Shown one piece after another: positions 42,441-52,570 of a DNA stretch of 64,000 nt. Below the pieces are notes generated by a model. The model was not told the origin of the DNA, searched no databases, and was given only the letters and a program-made list of their open reading frames with translations. Position 1 is the stretch's first letter. Each line of letters starts with the position of its first letter. A program made the translations under genes and the position numbers. This DNA is from Simmondsia chinensis (lineage: Eukaryota > Streptophyta > Magnoliopsida > Caryophyllales > Simmondsiaceae). Location of the stretch: NCBI GenBank assembly GCA_018398585.1, contig JAGTTD010000010.1:20768005-20832004 (forward strand), read 5' to 3'.

Positions 42441-43906
42441 TGCCTGTCACTTGTGTGAAATATGAGGAAGAATTGGAGGATGCTCCTGAGGACAGTGATG
42501 AGCCAATGCAGTTTGAAGAGAAAGAGCAAGAGGAAATGGGTGACTTTGATAAAGATGTGCTTAGAATTTCAGTTCAAGTATTGACTAGAGGAGGCTTCCA
42601 TAACACCATCAGAATAAGAGGAGAGGTTGGACATAGACCTGTCTTTATTTTGCTGGATAGTGGGAGTACATATAGTTTCGTGGATCTAAAGATTGTGCAT
42701 GCAATTGGACAAGAAATGATCAAATCCAATCCTTTGACAGTCACGATAGCTAATGGAAACTCCATTTTAACTCAAACTAACCGCAAGCAATTCTCATGGT
42801 TGATGCAAAAGCACAGCTTCACTTATGATTTTTGAGTTTCGAGGCTTGGGGGATGTGATATGGTCTTAGGAGTAGATTGGATGAAGACCATAAGGCCAAT
42901 TGTGTTTGATTTTGTTGAGCTCACAATCTCATTTGACAGAAATGGCCAAAAGGTGTTGCTACAAGGCATCAAGGTGCATGGCCAGTTGCAGGTAATGACT
43001 AGAAAGAGGTTGGAGAATGTCATCAAGAAAAAGAACTATCATTGGATTGGTCATCTGTTTCCCATTGGGGCTGTAGAAATTGGGCAAGATCATCAACAGT
43101 TCGACCCTGAATTGCACAGGCTTCTTCGAGAATATAGTGATTTCTTTGATCCTCCATCGTCTCTTCCTCCAAAGAGATCATTGGACCATGCTATTCCCTT
43201 GAAGAATGATGCTCAGCCAGTGTGCTTGAGACCTTACAAGTATGCTCATGCCCAAAAAGATGAGATAGAAAGACAGGTGGAAGATCTTCTCATAACTCAT
43301 TTTTTTCCGACAAATCCATAGTCGCTTTGCATCACCTGTGATCTTGGTCAAGAAGAAGGATGGGACATTTCGAATGTCCATTGATTACAAACACCTCAAT
43401 TCCCTTACCATTAAAAAGACAAGTTCCCTATACCAGTAATTGATAATTTGCTTAATGAATTGAATGGGGCCAGTTGTTTTTCCAAGCTAGACTTGCGGTA
43501 GGGATACTATCAAGTTTGAGTTAAGGGTGAAGACATTCACAAGACTGCATTTCGCACTCATCATGGATAGTATGAGTTTGTGGTGATGCCCTTTGAGTTG
43601 TCCAATGCCCCTGCAACCTTTCAAGCATTAATGACCGAAGTGTTCAAGCCTCACCTGAGGAAGCTTGTTCTTGTCTTCTACGATAATATCTTAATATATA
43701 GTCCTTCACTTGACAGTCATTGGTCCCATCTTCAGCAAGTCTTTGATCTCATGAAGCAACGTCAGCTGTATGCAAAGTTGTCCAAATGTTCTTTTGCTAG
43801 TTCAAAAGTTGAATATCTGGGACATGTTTTTTCAAGGCATTGGGGTTGCTACTTATCCAGCAAAGATCAAAGCTATGTAAGATTGGACTGTTCCTACTTC
43901 TATTAA
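42441..43906 (+). pseudogene. G1 protease and reverse transcriptase
   Basis: Protease: VFILLDSGSTYSFVDLKIVH with an intact DSG, then a TGA at 42833-42835, then GGCDMVLGVDWMKTIRPIVF. Linker: HAIPLKNDAQPVCLRPYKYA. Reverse transcriptase is frame-shifted near 43312 and continues DLITH...KKKDGT and FSKLDL (followed by a stop where R or Q is expected), then [20 protein letters not shown] and VFYDNILIYSPS, where the YxDD motif has become FYDN (second catalytic D to N), and ends near 43906 with another frame change. It would be inactive from the D-to-N change alone. Confidence 0.88.
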
Positions 43907-44512
43907 GTAGCTAAGGAGTTTCTTAGGGTTGATTAGGTATTATCGTAAGTGCATCTCTGGTTACAGTTTAATGGCCAAACCTCTTACAGAATTGCTCTAG
44001 AAGGATGCTTTTGGTTGGAATGAAATGGCTCAAACAGCTTTCCAGCAGCTCAAATCTGCCATGTGTGCAGCTCTGGTGCTAGCTATGCTAGATTTCAAGC
44101 TTCCTTTTATATTGGAAACTGATGCAAGTAGCACCGGAATTGGGGCAGTGCTGTCCCAAGAAGGAAAGCCAATCGCTTATCTAAGTCAAGCTTTGGGACC
44201 CAGGAACTTGAGTTTGTCAATTTTTGAGAAGGAGTATCTTGCAATCCTCGTTGTGGTGCAAAAGTGGAGACATTATCTTAAGGGGCACCATTTCATTATT
44301 AAAACTGACCCTCAAAGCCTCAAATACCTATTGGAGCAGAAAATTACCACAAGGGTACAACGCAAAGGCCTATTGAAGATGTTGGGCTTATACTATTTGA
44401 TTGAGTATAGATGTGGAAGAAAGAATGCAGTGGCAGAGGCTCCTCATTCCCGATGTCAAGAAGTGAATGATTAGGCTCACAGTAATGCAATTTTAGTATC
44501 ACTTCCTTCTTA
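43907..44512 (+). pseudogene. G1 RNase H
   Basis: LRSFLGLIRYYRKCISGYS at about 43914 ends the connection. Then MAQTAFQQLKSAMCAALVLA, FILETDASSTGIGAVLSQEG (catalytic D), SLSIFEKEYLAILVVVQKWR (catalytic E) and FIIKTDPQSLKYLLEQKI (catalytic D; usual H is P) follow in one 149-codon stretch to 44474. The last motif reads GRKNAVAEAPHSR (relatives GKENAAADALSRR), so the terminal D is lost. Confidence 0.85.
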
Positions 44513-45937
44513 AATTGTAGAAGTTCTGCAGACTTATGTGAATGATGCATTTGCTCAGAATTGCCTTATTGCTGCAAATGTGAAGCCTTTAGCTAGCTCT
44601 GAAGCAGGGTTGACAGTGTGTAATGGTCTCATCAGGATTAAAGGCAAGATCTACATTGGATCTTGTACTGAATTAAGGCAGCAAATAGTCTCAACCATTG
44701 ACTCTTCTGCTTGGGGTGTCCACGAGGGTAATGAAGGTGCCTACCAGCGAGTAAAACAGTACTTCCATTAGGTTGGAATGAAGAAGGATGTGGGGAAATG
44801 TGTTCAGACTTGTGAGGTTTGTCAACAAACCAAAAGTCAACATGTTCCTTATCAAGGATTATTGCAACCATTACCTATTTCAAAGAGAGCTTGGTAACAT
44901 ATAAATATGGATTTCATTGAAGGGTTGCCTAAGTCTGAAGGGAAGGAAGTGATTTGGGTTGCAGTAGATTACTTCACCAAGTTTGGACACTTCGTTGGCC
45001 TCAATCGTCCAATTACTGTTGTAAGGCTTGCAAGGATGTTCTTGAATCACATATATCGTCTTCATGGATTGCCTTAGTCCATCACTTCAGACTGGGATAG
45101 GCTTTTCTTCAGCCATTTTTAGTTAGAATTGTTTGGTTTGCTGGGAACTACACTTGCTCCAAGTTCTTCATATCATCCTCAAACGGATGGACAAACTGAA
45201 CGAGTGAATCAATGTTTGGAGCAGTATTTGCACAGTATGGCTTTCAATCATCTCAAGTATTGGTTTGGTTGGCTTGTTTTAGCTGAGTATTTGTATAACA
45301 CACACGCACATTCAGCTATTAAGACAACTCCTTTCAAGGCACTATATGGTTATGATCCACCCTCACCAATGGGTCTCCAAGGAGTAGTTTCATCTATTAC
45401 TGAAGCATCTAATTTGTTAGAGTAGAGAAGACAGCTCATGCTTCAGCTTAAGAATAATTTGTAGCTTGCTCAATCCCAGATGAAATTCTTTGTAGATAAA
45501 CATAGAACTAACAAGTCTTTTGCTGTAGGTGACAAAGATTACTTAAAGTTGCAGCCTTACAGGCAATTTCAGTTGCAGTGCGCAAGAATGTCAAGCTGGG
45601 AGCATGTTATTTTGGGCCTTACAAGATCTTGCAGCTTGTGGGAAAAGTAGCATTCAAGTTAGAATTACCACCACACAGTGCAGTGCATCCTATTTTCCAT
45701 GTGTCTCTCTTGAAGAAGCAAGTGAAGGAGGGCTTCTGCAGTTCCCTGTCTCCCCCAACAACAGCTAAGGATGGTGGTCTTTTACAAGCTCCTTTGGCTA
45801 TATTAGAAACTAGATCAAGTTCTACTTTGCAGCACAAGGTTGAAGCTTTGGTTCAATGGGCTAATTTGGATGATCAGCACAGCAGTTGGGAGACATTGCC
45901 ATTCCTTCGCAGTCAATTTTCTCACTTCTATTCTTGA
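44513..45937 (+). pseudogene. G1 integrase and chromodomain
   Basis: The N-terminal zinc region reads STIDSSAWGVHEGNEGAYQR (first His of the usual SHD lost), then a stop at 44769 and TCEVCQQTKSQHVPYQGLLQ. The core has NMDFIEGLPKSEGKEVIWVA, VDYFTKFGHFVGL, then SDWDRLFFSHF (second D kept), and in 45129-45425 SSYHPQTDGQTERVNQCLEQ with the catalytic E. Stops replace residues at about 44896, 45076 and 45121, and further stops lie at 45423 and 45464. The C-terminal part (45578-45937) has YFGPYKILQLVGKVAFKLEL and ends in the chromodomain ALVQWANLDDQHSSWETLPF. Polypurine tract aaggggagggg is at 45954-45964. Confidence 0.86.
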
Positions 45938-45966
45938 GGCCAAGAATGTTTTTAAGGGGAGGGGTT

Positions 45967-46284
45967 TGTTATGATCATTAGTTAGTATGTTGGTAATGCT
46001 TTTGTAAGTGTCATTTAGGCGGGAAAGTCGGTTAGGAAGTCAAGTTCAGTCAAGTTTGGCGGCTGCTATATTGAGTCGGTTGTAGCTTTAGTGTTAGTTC
46101 ATTGCATCTATCTTGTTATAAATAAGTAAGATCTATCATGTAATTGATCATTGATGAATGAATATACTTCTATTTCTCTTCTTAACCCTAATTTCTCTCT
46201 ACTTCTCATCTTCTTTCACTTCTCTTCTCACCTATACTCTATTCTATCTGGGTTATGAATCAAGATTGTTCTTGATTCATAATA
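45967..46284 (+). repeat. G1 3' LTR
   Basis: It starts tgttatgatcattag and ends ttcataata, followed by the ctagc duplication at 46285-46289. The E2F-type ggcgggaaa and TATA box are kept. Confidence 0.95.
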
Positions 46285-46289
46285 CTAGC

Positions 46290-46860
46290 ATCCATGCATA
46301 ACCTTGTAGTACACCAAATGGATGTAAAAACTGCCTTTTTGAATAGTGACCTTGAGGAAGAAATCTATATGGAGCAACTTGAGGGGTTCTAGATTCCTGG
46401 TATGAAGCATAAAGTATGTAAAGCTATAAAGTCCTTGTATGGTCTTAAACAAGCTCCTAAATAATGGCATCAAAATTTTGATTCTACCTTGGTCACACAT
46501 GGTTTTATTGTAAATGGTGGTGATGCTTGTGTGTATTCTATGCATGTCTATCATGGTTATGTGACTATATGTTTGTATGTTGATGACATGCTTATCTTTG
46601 GCACGAGTGTGAAAATTGTGAATAAAACTAAGTCTTTCTATAGCACATGTTTTGATATAAAAGACCTAAGTGAAGCCGATGTAATATTTGGGATTGAAAT
46701 AACTATAACACCTAAGGGTTTGACCTTAAGTCAATCCCATTGAGTGGAGAAAATACTACAGAAGTTTTGTCACTTTGATGACATACCTGCTAAAGCTCCA
46801 TCTGACCCTAGTGTTCATTTGAGAAGAAGCGCATGAGATAGATGTATCACATGCTGAATA
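46290..46860 (+). pseudogene. C2 reverse transcriptase, C-terminal part
   Basis: It continues the copia polymerase cut at 29081: VVHQMDVKTAFLNSDLEEEI, YMEQLEGF, a stop, then VCKAIKSLYGLKQAPK, a second stop, and FDSTLVTHGF. In 46489-46743 ICLYVDDMLIFGTSVKIVNK keeps the YVDD active site, followed by KDLSEADVIFGIEITITPKG. The usual residues around the motif are well kept although the gene is broken. Confidence 0.85.
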
Positions 46861-47532
46861 CGCTAGGATAATTGTTAGCGTAACGTTCTTAATGAACTAC
46901 GCTCGTCCTGACATTGCTTATGCTGTTAGTAGACTTAGCCGTTATACCCATAACCCTAGTGATGAGCATTGGAGTGCATTGAAAAGGTTGTTAAGGTATC
47001 TTAAGGGTACCATAAATTAGGGTTTACACTATATGAGATTCCCTGCTATGTTGGAGGGATATTGTGATACTAATTAGGTGTCTGACTGTGATGAAATTCA
47101 TTTTACTAGTGGTTATGTATTTGTGCTTGCTACTTGTGCTATTTCTTGGAAATTATCTAAACAAATCTGTATTGTTAAATCGAACATGGAATAGGAATTT
47201 ATTGCTCTTGAGATGGTAGGTTTGGAAGTTGAATGGCCGAGGAGTGTCCTGGCAGACATTCCATTACGGGAGAAACTCGCACCTTTAGTATTGTTACACT
47301 ATGACTCACAAATAGCCATTGGAGTTGCTCAAAGTGAGGTATATAATGGCAAGGAAAGGCATATTTGCCTCAGGCATGGTGTTATGAAAAATTTGATCAC
47401 AAATAATGTGATCTACTTGAGTTTGTAAGGAGTGACAAAAACTTGGCAGATCCATTAACAAAAGGCGTTGCAAGGAAATTGATGGATGAAATAGCAGAAG
47501 AAATAAAACTAAAGCCCATTTATGTGTCCTAA
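46861..47532 (+). pseudogene. C2 RNase H
   Basis: [20 protein letters not shown] and [15 protein letters not shown] are followed by a stop, then a GYCDTN-VSD segment (catalytic D), TSGYVFVLATCAISWKLSKQ, a stop before EFIAL (catalytic E), and 47213-47428 HYDSQIAIGVAQSEVYNGKE (catalytic D) with RHICLRHGVMKNLI. It ends LADPLTKGVARKLMDEIAEE and stops at about 47531. This is the end of the copia polyprotein. Confidence 0.85.
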
Positions 47533-47999
47533 TCCTAGCAGATACCAGTCGTGGGAGTTACTCTCAATGTTCAATAGGTTAAACTAAGTCACAGATCGGG
47601 AAATATTTGATAGCCACTTGAATCCATCCCATGTTTACTGTATGAGTGGTTTCAGGATATACTGAATTTGACATGGCGGAGGTTAAGCCTGGGCTCTTAC
47701 TGTTGTCCATTGCTTGATGTGGTAGTGTGGGGTAGCATAACTGATGGACACACCACTGTTGCCATGATGTGAGGATGAGCCTAAGGCTCTTAATGATGTC
47801 CATAACCTTTTACAGTGGTGTGGGGCAATGTACTTAATGGACTCACCTATGGGATTGTGGGGGTAGAAAGTCCCCCTGTCAAGAGTACGGGCTTACTCTG
47901 CAGAGCAATCCTGAGAAAACCAGGTTCCAGGTTATTGTTGAGGGACCTCATACGTCCTCATTACGGAGTGCGTCTCAACTCCGAGAACCACATGAAGGG
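47533..47999 (+). other. C2 3' untranslated region with a 93-base tandem repeat
   Basis: No coding frame is convincing. Two diverged units lie at about 47672-47764 and 47765-47857, sharing g(g/a)(g/t)taagcct-ggctctta(c/a)tg(t/a)tgtcca and gtg(t/g)gg-gggg-a, and both ending near tgga(c/t)(a/t)cacc. Frames at 47579 (minus) and 47815 (plus) are chance frames. Confidence 0.55.
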
Positions 48000-48697
48000 T
48001 AGAGGTGGCAATTGGGTCATTTGGGTCGAATTCGGGTGAACCCATTCGGGTTTGGGTCATTTCGGGTTTATAATAAACTCGGGTTGGGTTGGGCTCGGTT
48101 TGACCCATTCAAGCTCGGGTCACTTTTGGGTTTTACCTGTACTCGGGTCGGGTTAGGTCTGGGTCAAGTTATTTCAGATTTGGGTCAATTTAATTTTGAG
48201 TGGTCCCGGGTTCGGGTCAATCTTGGGTCAGACTGTATAGGTTTCAGTTCTTCATATAATCCTACTATTTAGTGCCTTGGTGGTATGAATCAATTACAAA
48301 AGTTTAAATTTTACCAAATAATTTATATTTTTGCCATTATGTTTATTATATTACTAATATAGGTGCTCAATAATATGTTATGAAATTCAGTTGTACTTCT
48401 AACAACTAATAATTCTCATTGAATTTAAAGACCTTGGGTAAATCTAGCTCTTAGGTCAGGTTGGGTTCGGATTCAGGTCAGTTTGGGTCAGGTTGGTTCA
48501 AGTCAATGATGGGTCGGGTCAGGTGAAATTAGTCTCGGGTTATTTTCAGGTCAGGCAAAGAATGGGTCGAGTTAGTTGCAGATCGGGTCATTTCAGTTCC
48601 AGGTTCAATTACTTATGACATATTTTTGGTTCGAGTCGGATCAGTTTACAGGTATTTCAGGTCAGTTTTTTGGGTCGGGTTGAATCTGCCACCTCTA
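48000..48697. mobile_element. non-autonomous hAT-like element rich in gggtc
   Basis: It begins tagaggtggca (48000-48010) and ends tgccacctcta (48687-48697), perfect 11-base terminal inverted repeats of the TAGRGGTGGCA type seen in small plant hAT elements. Both ends are filled with gggtc, cgggt and caggt repeats (48010-48240 and 48430-48690), with an AT-rich centre. No transposase frame is present. The 8 bases on each side (atgaaggg and gttaggta) do not match, so a target duplication is not preserved. It sits in the C2 3' untranslated region. Confidence 0.65.
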
Positions 48698-48935
48698 GTT
48701 AGGTATGCTCTTCACAATGATTGCTCATGATTCAAGATCTTGTTCACCATTGGGTGGTTGTGAGACATGTTTAGGCACTAGGTGTTGATTCAAGTCCAAA
48801 AGACATTAGCATCGTCAAGCATGGGCCTAACTGCTCGATAATAATCTTCCTTTCCTTCATTTCTCAAAATTGAACCATGTGGGGGGTCGTTCGGATTTGG
48901 GGATAGTATGTTTCAATTTGTTCATCTTGTGAAAG
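48698..48935 (+). other. end of C2 internal region, polypurine tract and first 49 bases of its 3' LTR
   Basis: aaccatgtgggggg (48873-48886) is a copia polypurine tract. The following tcgttcggatttgggg looks like an LTR start (TGTTCGGATT-type with TG mutated to TC) and runs to 48935, where G5 begins. The boundary is inferred, because the 5' LTR of C2 is not in the window for comparison. Confidence 0.5.
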
Positions 48936-49241
48936 TGTTATGCTTGTGATTGAATCATATGCATAAGCTAAGTGAATTGAAGATAGTTGAGAGTATGAGA
49001 TGAGGAAGAAGTGAGATTAGATGAAAAATCAGAGGAGAGTTAGATGAGAGAGAGAAATATCTCACAAGAGATGTGCAAATTTTATTGAATGCCTTACAAT
49101 TACAAAGACTAAGCTACTTAAGGAATCAAGAATCAAGGAGTTAAGGCCTAAGGCACGGCTAACAGCTTTTGCCGCCAAAGGACTTAACCCACAATTCGAA
49201 TACACACAATTGGCGCCAAAACAACTAACTAACAAGCCTTA

Positions 49242-49675
49242 TGTTAGCTTCCAAAATTAATTTGGAAGTCTAACCTTGTAGAAGAGAGTTAAAGATGAGA
49301 AAAGAATTGAATTAGATGAGAATAATAGAGAAGGGGATGAGAAATCAGAAATTCCTTTAGGAAGGAGATTGTATTAATTTTTTGGATGATCAAATTACAC
49401 TTTTAGCTCTCAATTTATACACATTGAAATGTAAGAAATCAGACCTAAACAATCAGCTAGATATCCAGCCAATTTGCCATAGCTGTAACTGATTTTCCCG
49501 CCAGCTGCAGGGTAACCGATTGCACAGTCTGGCGTGGGGAAAATATCTACAATGCTTGGCGCCTAATTTACATCCAGCAGTATTTAATTTGCTTATTACA
49601 TCATATGGGCTCAAATTTAAAAGTAATACTAAGAAATTAAAATGTATTACAAGTAAAATTTATTAATTTGTAACA
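49242..49675 (-). repeat. G4 3' LTR
   Basis: On the plus strand it runs tgttagcttccaaaatt to ttaatttgtaaca. The minus-strand polypurine tract ttccctccctcttgag follows at 49676-49691. tttcccgcc is at 49494-49502. Confidence 0.95.
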
Positions 49676-49691
49676 TTCCCTCCCTCTTGAG

Positions 49692-50940
49692 AAGCTTCTT
49701 GTCCTCAAGAAGTGAAGCTCGGAAATAGGCTCTTCAAGAAGTTGTAGTCCTCCCATGTTGTAAAGTTCTCATTTAAGTTGCTCCAAGTGACTAGGACTTG
49801 GTGAATCTTCCTGTTGTTAAGCTGTAGTACCCGTTCGGACTTGACAGAGTTCGGTTGCTACAGAAGGACTCCATTTGCTTCAGCTACGGGCGGCTTTTGA
49901 GTCGTATCAGCATGTCTCTTAGCCTGTTTTTTAAGGAGGGACACATGAAACACGGGGTGAATGTAAGAATGCGATGGTAAGTCGAGCTTGTATGCCACAT
50001 TGCCAATTTTCTCCAGAATTTTGTAAGGACCGAAGTAACGAGCACACAACTTGAAGTTGCGTCGGACAGCCACAGTTGATTGCCTATAGGGTTGCAATTT
50101 AAGATAGACCATGTCCCCAACGTCATAGCTCTTGCCTACCCTCTTCTTATCCGCATAATGCTTCATTCGAGCCCGAGCTTGTTGGAGATTATCCTTAAGC
50201 GTGTGCATAATCTGCCTCCTCTGCTACATAATTTCGGTGGTTGCAGAATCAGCAGCTCTCGGTTGTCGTAACATCATAGGAGAAGGTGGAAAATAGCCAT
50301 ACAATGCTTGGAAGGGTGAAGTGCCAATGGATGTGTGGAAGTGTGTATTGAACCAAAATTCGGCTAGAGAAAGGCAACGGTTCCACTCTTTGGGCCTTCA
50401 GAAGACCATACTCCGGAGATATTGCTCCACACATTGGTTGACTCGTTCGATTTGGCCATTCGTTTGAGGATGGTAGGAAGAACTAAGAGCCAACGTGGTT
50501 CCCATTAGCTTGAACAATTCCCTCCAAAAGGTGCTTGTGAAGATTTTGTCTCGGTCCTACACAATGGATTGAGGCAATCTATGTAGCTTGTAGATGTTGT
50601 CGAGGAAGAGCTTTGCCAACTTCTCAGCAGTAACGGGTCAAGCAAGAGCAATAAAATGACTATATTTGGTGAAACGATCCACCACGACCCATATGACCTC
50701 TTTGCCTTCGGATTTCGGTAGCCCTTCAATGAAATCCATACTAATGTGAACCCAAGCCCCGTCCGGAATGGGAAGAGGTTGAAGAAGTCCCTTGTATCGA
50801 GGATCTCCCAATTTCGTTTGTTGGCATACTTCACAAGACTTCACATAGTTGCTTACATCTTTTTTCATGCTCGGCCATGTGAAATATGCCTTGATTAGTT
50901 GGTAGGTGCCTTCCATACCCTCGTGACCTCCCCATGCAGC
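49692..50940 (-). pseudogene. G4 integrase core, C-terminal part and chromodomain
   Basis: Minus strand. The core runs from SMDFIEGLPKSEGKEVIWVV and VDRFTKYSHFIAL (end of the 50638-51438 frame). After a TGA near 50635 it gives [14 protein letters not shown], with a stop just before the D. Then [15 protein letters not shown] follows with the catalytic E, in a TNGQIE context near 50440. 49858-50208 has DNLQQARARMKHYADKKRVG, YFGPYKILEKIGNVAYKLDL and PVFHVSLLKKQAKR. Past a stop the chromodomain remnant reads VTWSNLNENFTTWEDYNFL near 49800-49740. Confidence 0.86.
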
Positions 50941-51441
50941 ATCGTGTGAGGCTTGGATGACCTGTTTTCTCAAGTCAGTGGCAGAACCGACATATAGCTT
51001 GCCTTGGACCCGCAATAGCCCATTCTGTACTTTCAGCTCACCGTTTTCTGCAGCAGATTTTGCGTCGGTTTTGAGCACTGCAGCAGCTAGCTTTTCTCTA
51101 GCAAATGGATCTGCCTCATAGGACTTGTGTAGCTCTTCAACCCAAGAAGGAATTACCACGGAAATGGCAGAGCATGAGCCCGAAACAGTGTCCTCAAAAC
51201 GCCTTGACAGTGCATCTGCAGCTGCGTTTTCTTTGCCACTTCTATACTGGATGTCGTAATCAAGGCCTAACATTTTCATCAAGCCTTTCTTTTGAATTCT
51301 CGACATGATATTCTGTTCAAGGAGATGTTTGAGGCTTTGGTGATTCGTCAGAATGGTGAATTTGTGACCCTCCAAATAATGCCTCCATTTTTCAACGGCT
51401 AAGAGAATCGCAAGGTACTCCTTTTCATAAGTCAACATCGC
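50941..51441 (-). pseudogene. G4 RNase H and integrase zinc domain
   Basis: The 266-codon stretch (50638-51438) begins just after an in-frame TAG (51439-51441) that interrupts the RNase H before TYEKEYLAILLAVEKWRHYL. It continues FTILTNHQSLKHLLEQNI (usual TDHQSL reads TNHQSL, so the catalytic D is lost), GKENAAADALSRRFEDT, the linker, and the integrase zinc domain ASHDAAWGGHEGMEGTYQLI with YVKSCEVCQQTKLGDPRYKG at the end. Confidence 0.88.
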
Positions 51442-52570
51442 CTAATATTTGGGACTTAGAGCTTGACTTAAATATGCAATAGGCCTTCCTCTTTGATAGA
51501 GAACAGCCCCAATACCAGTACCACTTGCATCGGTCTCCAAAACGAAGCCTTCGGTGAAGTTCGGCATTGTCAAGACCGGTGCTGCACACATAGCGGCTTT
51601 GAGGGATTCAAAAGGGGCCTGAGACTTCTCGTTCCACCCAAAGGCATCCTTCTTCAAGAGCTCCATTAAAGGTTTGGCAATGGAACCATAACCTTTAATA
51701 AATTTTCGATAATATCCGGTCAACCCCAAGAAACCTCGCAATTGCTTCAAGGTGATCGGAGTTGGCCATTCTTGCATTGCTCGGATCTTGTTAGGATCAG
51801 TAGCTACACCCTCTGGTGAGATGATATGGCCCAAATATTCGAGCTTCCTTTGAGCAAACAAACACTTGGACACTTTTGCAAAAAACCGGTGTTGTCGCAT
51901 CAAGATGAACATTTGCCGGAGGTGTGTGAGGTGAGCTTCATATGTGGAGCTATAGAGAAGAACAACAGCACCGACTTCTCAGATAAGGTTTGAAGACATC
52001 GTTCATAGCTGCTTGGAAGGTGGCCGGAGCATTTGTTAAATCGAAAGGCATAACAACGAACTCGAAATGGCCATGATGAGTTTGAAACGCAGTCTTGTAA
52101 ATATCTGATTCGAGAACTCGGATCTGATGGTATCCTTGCCTTAAGTCCAGCTTGGAAAAGAAGCACGCCCCATGAAGCTCGTCAAGCAAGTCATCTATGA
52201 TCGGAATCGGAAACTTGTCTTTCACGGTTAAAGTATTCAAACGGCGATAATCTATGCACATTCGGGCTGTCCCATCCTTCTTCTTAACAAGGATCATGGG
52301 TGAAGCTAAAGCACTTCAGCTCGGTCTAATGAAGCTTAACCGAAGAAACTCCTCCACTTGTCTCTCTATTTCGGCCTTTTGGCCATGAGGATACCGGTAT
52401 GGCCTAATTTTGAATGGATCGGCATTTCCTCGTAAAGGTATGGCGTGATCCACACTCCTTTGAGGGGGAAGACTTCTAGGCTCCTCAAAGATGTCTCCGA
52501 ATTTGTTAACCAAGCCTTGAACTTCCGGTAACAGACCCGGTTGCTCCACTCCCGAGCTGAGCATGAACAA
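51442..52570 (-). pseudogene. G4 reverse transcriptase with active-site deletion
   Basis: Minus strand. Linker HAIPLRGNADPFKIRPYRYP, then a TGA at 52316-52318. The palm (51950-52297) has [40 protein letters not shown] and [20 protein letters not shown]. Just after the KPYLR block about 15 bases are missing compared with G3, removing the FFDD active-site motif and changing the frame. 51442-51912 holds thumb, connection and the first RNase H aspartate (FVLETDASGTGIGAVLYQRG). The enzyme could not polymerise. Confidence 0.88.

Larger units (their letters stand above)
29087..46284 (+). mobile_element. G1: Reina-like Ty3/gypsy chromovirus, host of G2 and G3
   Basis: LTRs of 318 bases (29087-29404 and 45967-46284) are flanked by the exact duplication ctagc (29082-29086 and 46285-46289). 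After removing G2 with its duplicated target the element is about 5.63 kb, a usual length for short-LTR chromoviruses. Gene order is gag, protease, reverse transcriptase, RNase H, integrase, chromodomain. It is inserted in the reverse transcriptase of C2. By hand count the LTRs differ at about 22 of 318 positions. The clade name Reina is inferred from the short LTRs, RT wording ([13 protein letters not shown], [13 protein letters not shown]) and chromodomain. Confidence 0.9.
17245..48935 (+). mobile_element. C2: Ty1/copia element, split into five pieces by later insertions
   Basis: The recognisable pieces are about 17245-17339, 27776-29081, 46290-47999, 48698-48886 and 48887-48935. Put in order they run: integrase zinc region, integrase core, start of reverse transcriptase, rest of reverse transcriptase, RNase H, long 3' untranslated region, polypurine tract and the first 49 bases of a 3' LTR. 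The joins are proved by exact TSDs of the intruders (agtac for Athila, ctagc for G1). Gag, protease and the 5' LTR are not seen. This is the oldest layer of the right three quarters of the window. Confidence 0.8.

Noticed and set aside
47815..48272. Two G/L/W-rich frames near the gggtc repeats
   Set aside because: The amino-acid pattern comes from gggtc/cgggt repeats of the hAT-like element and from untranslated C2 sequence.
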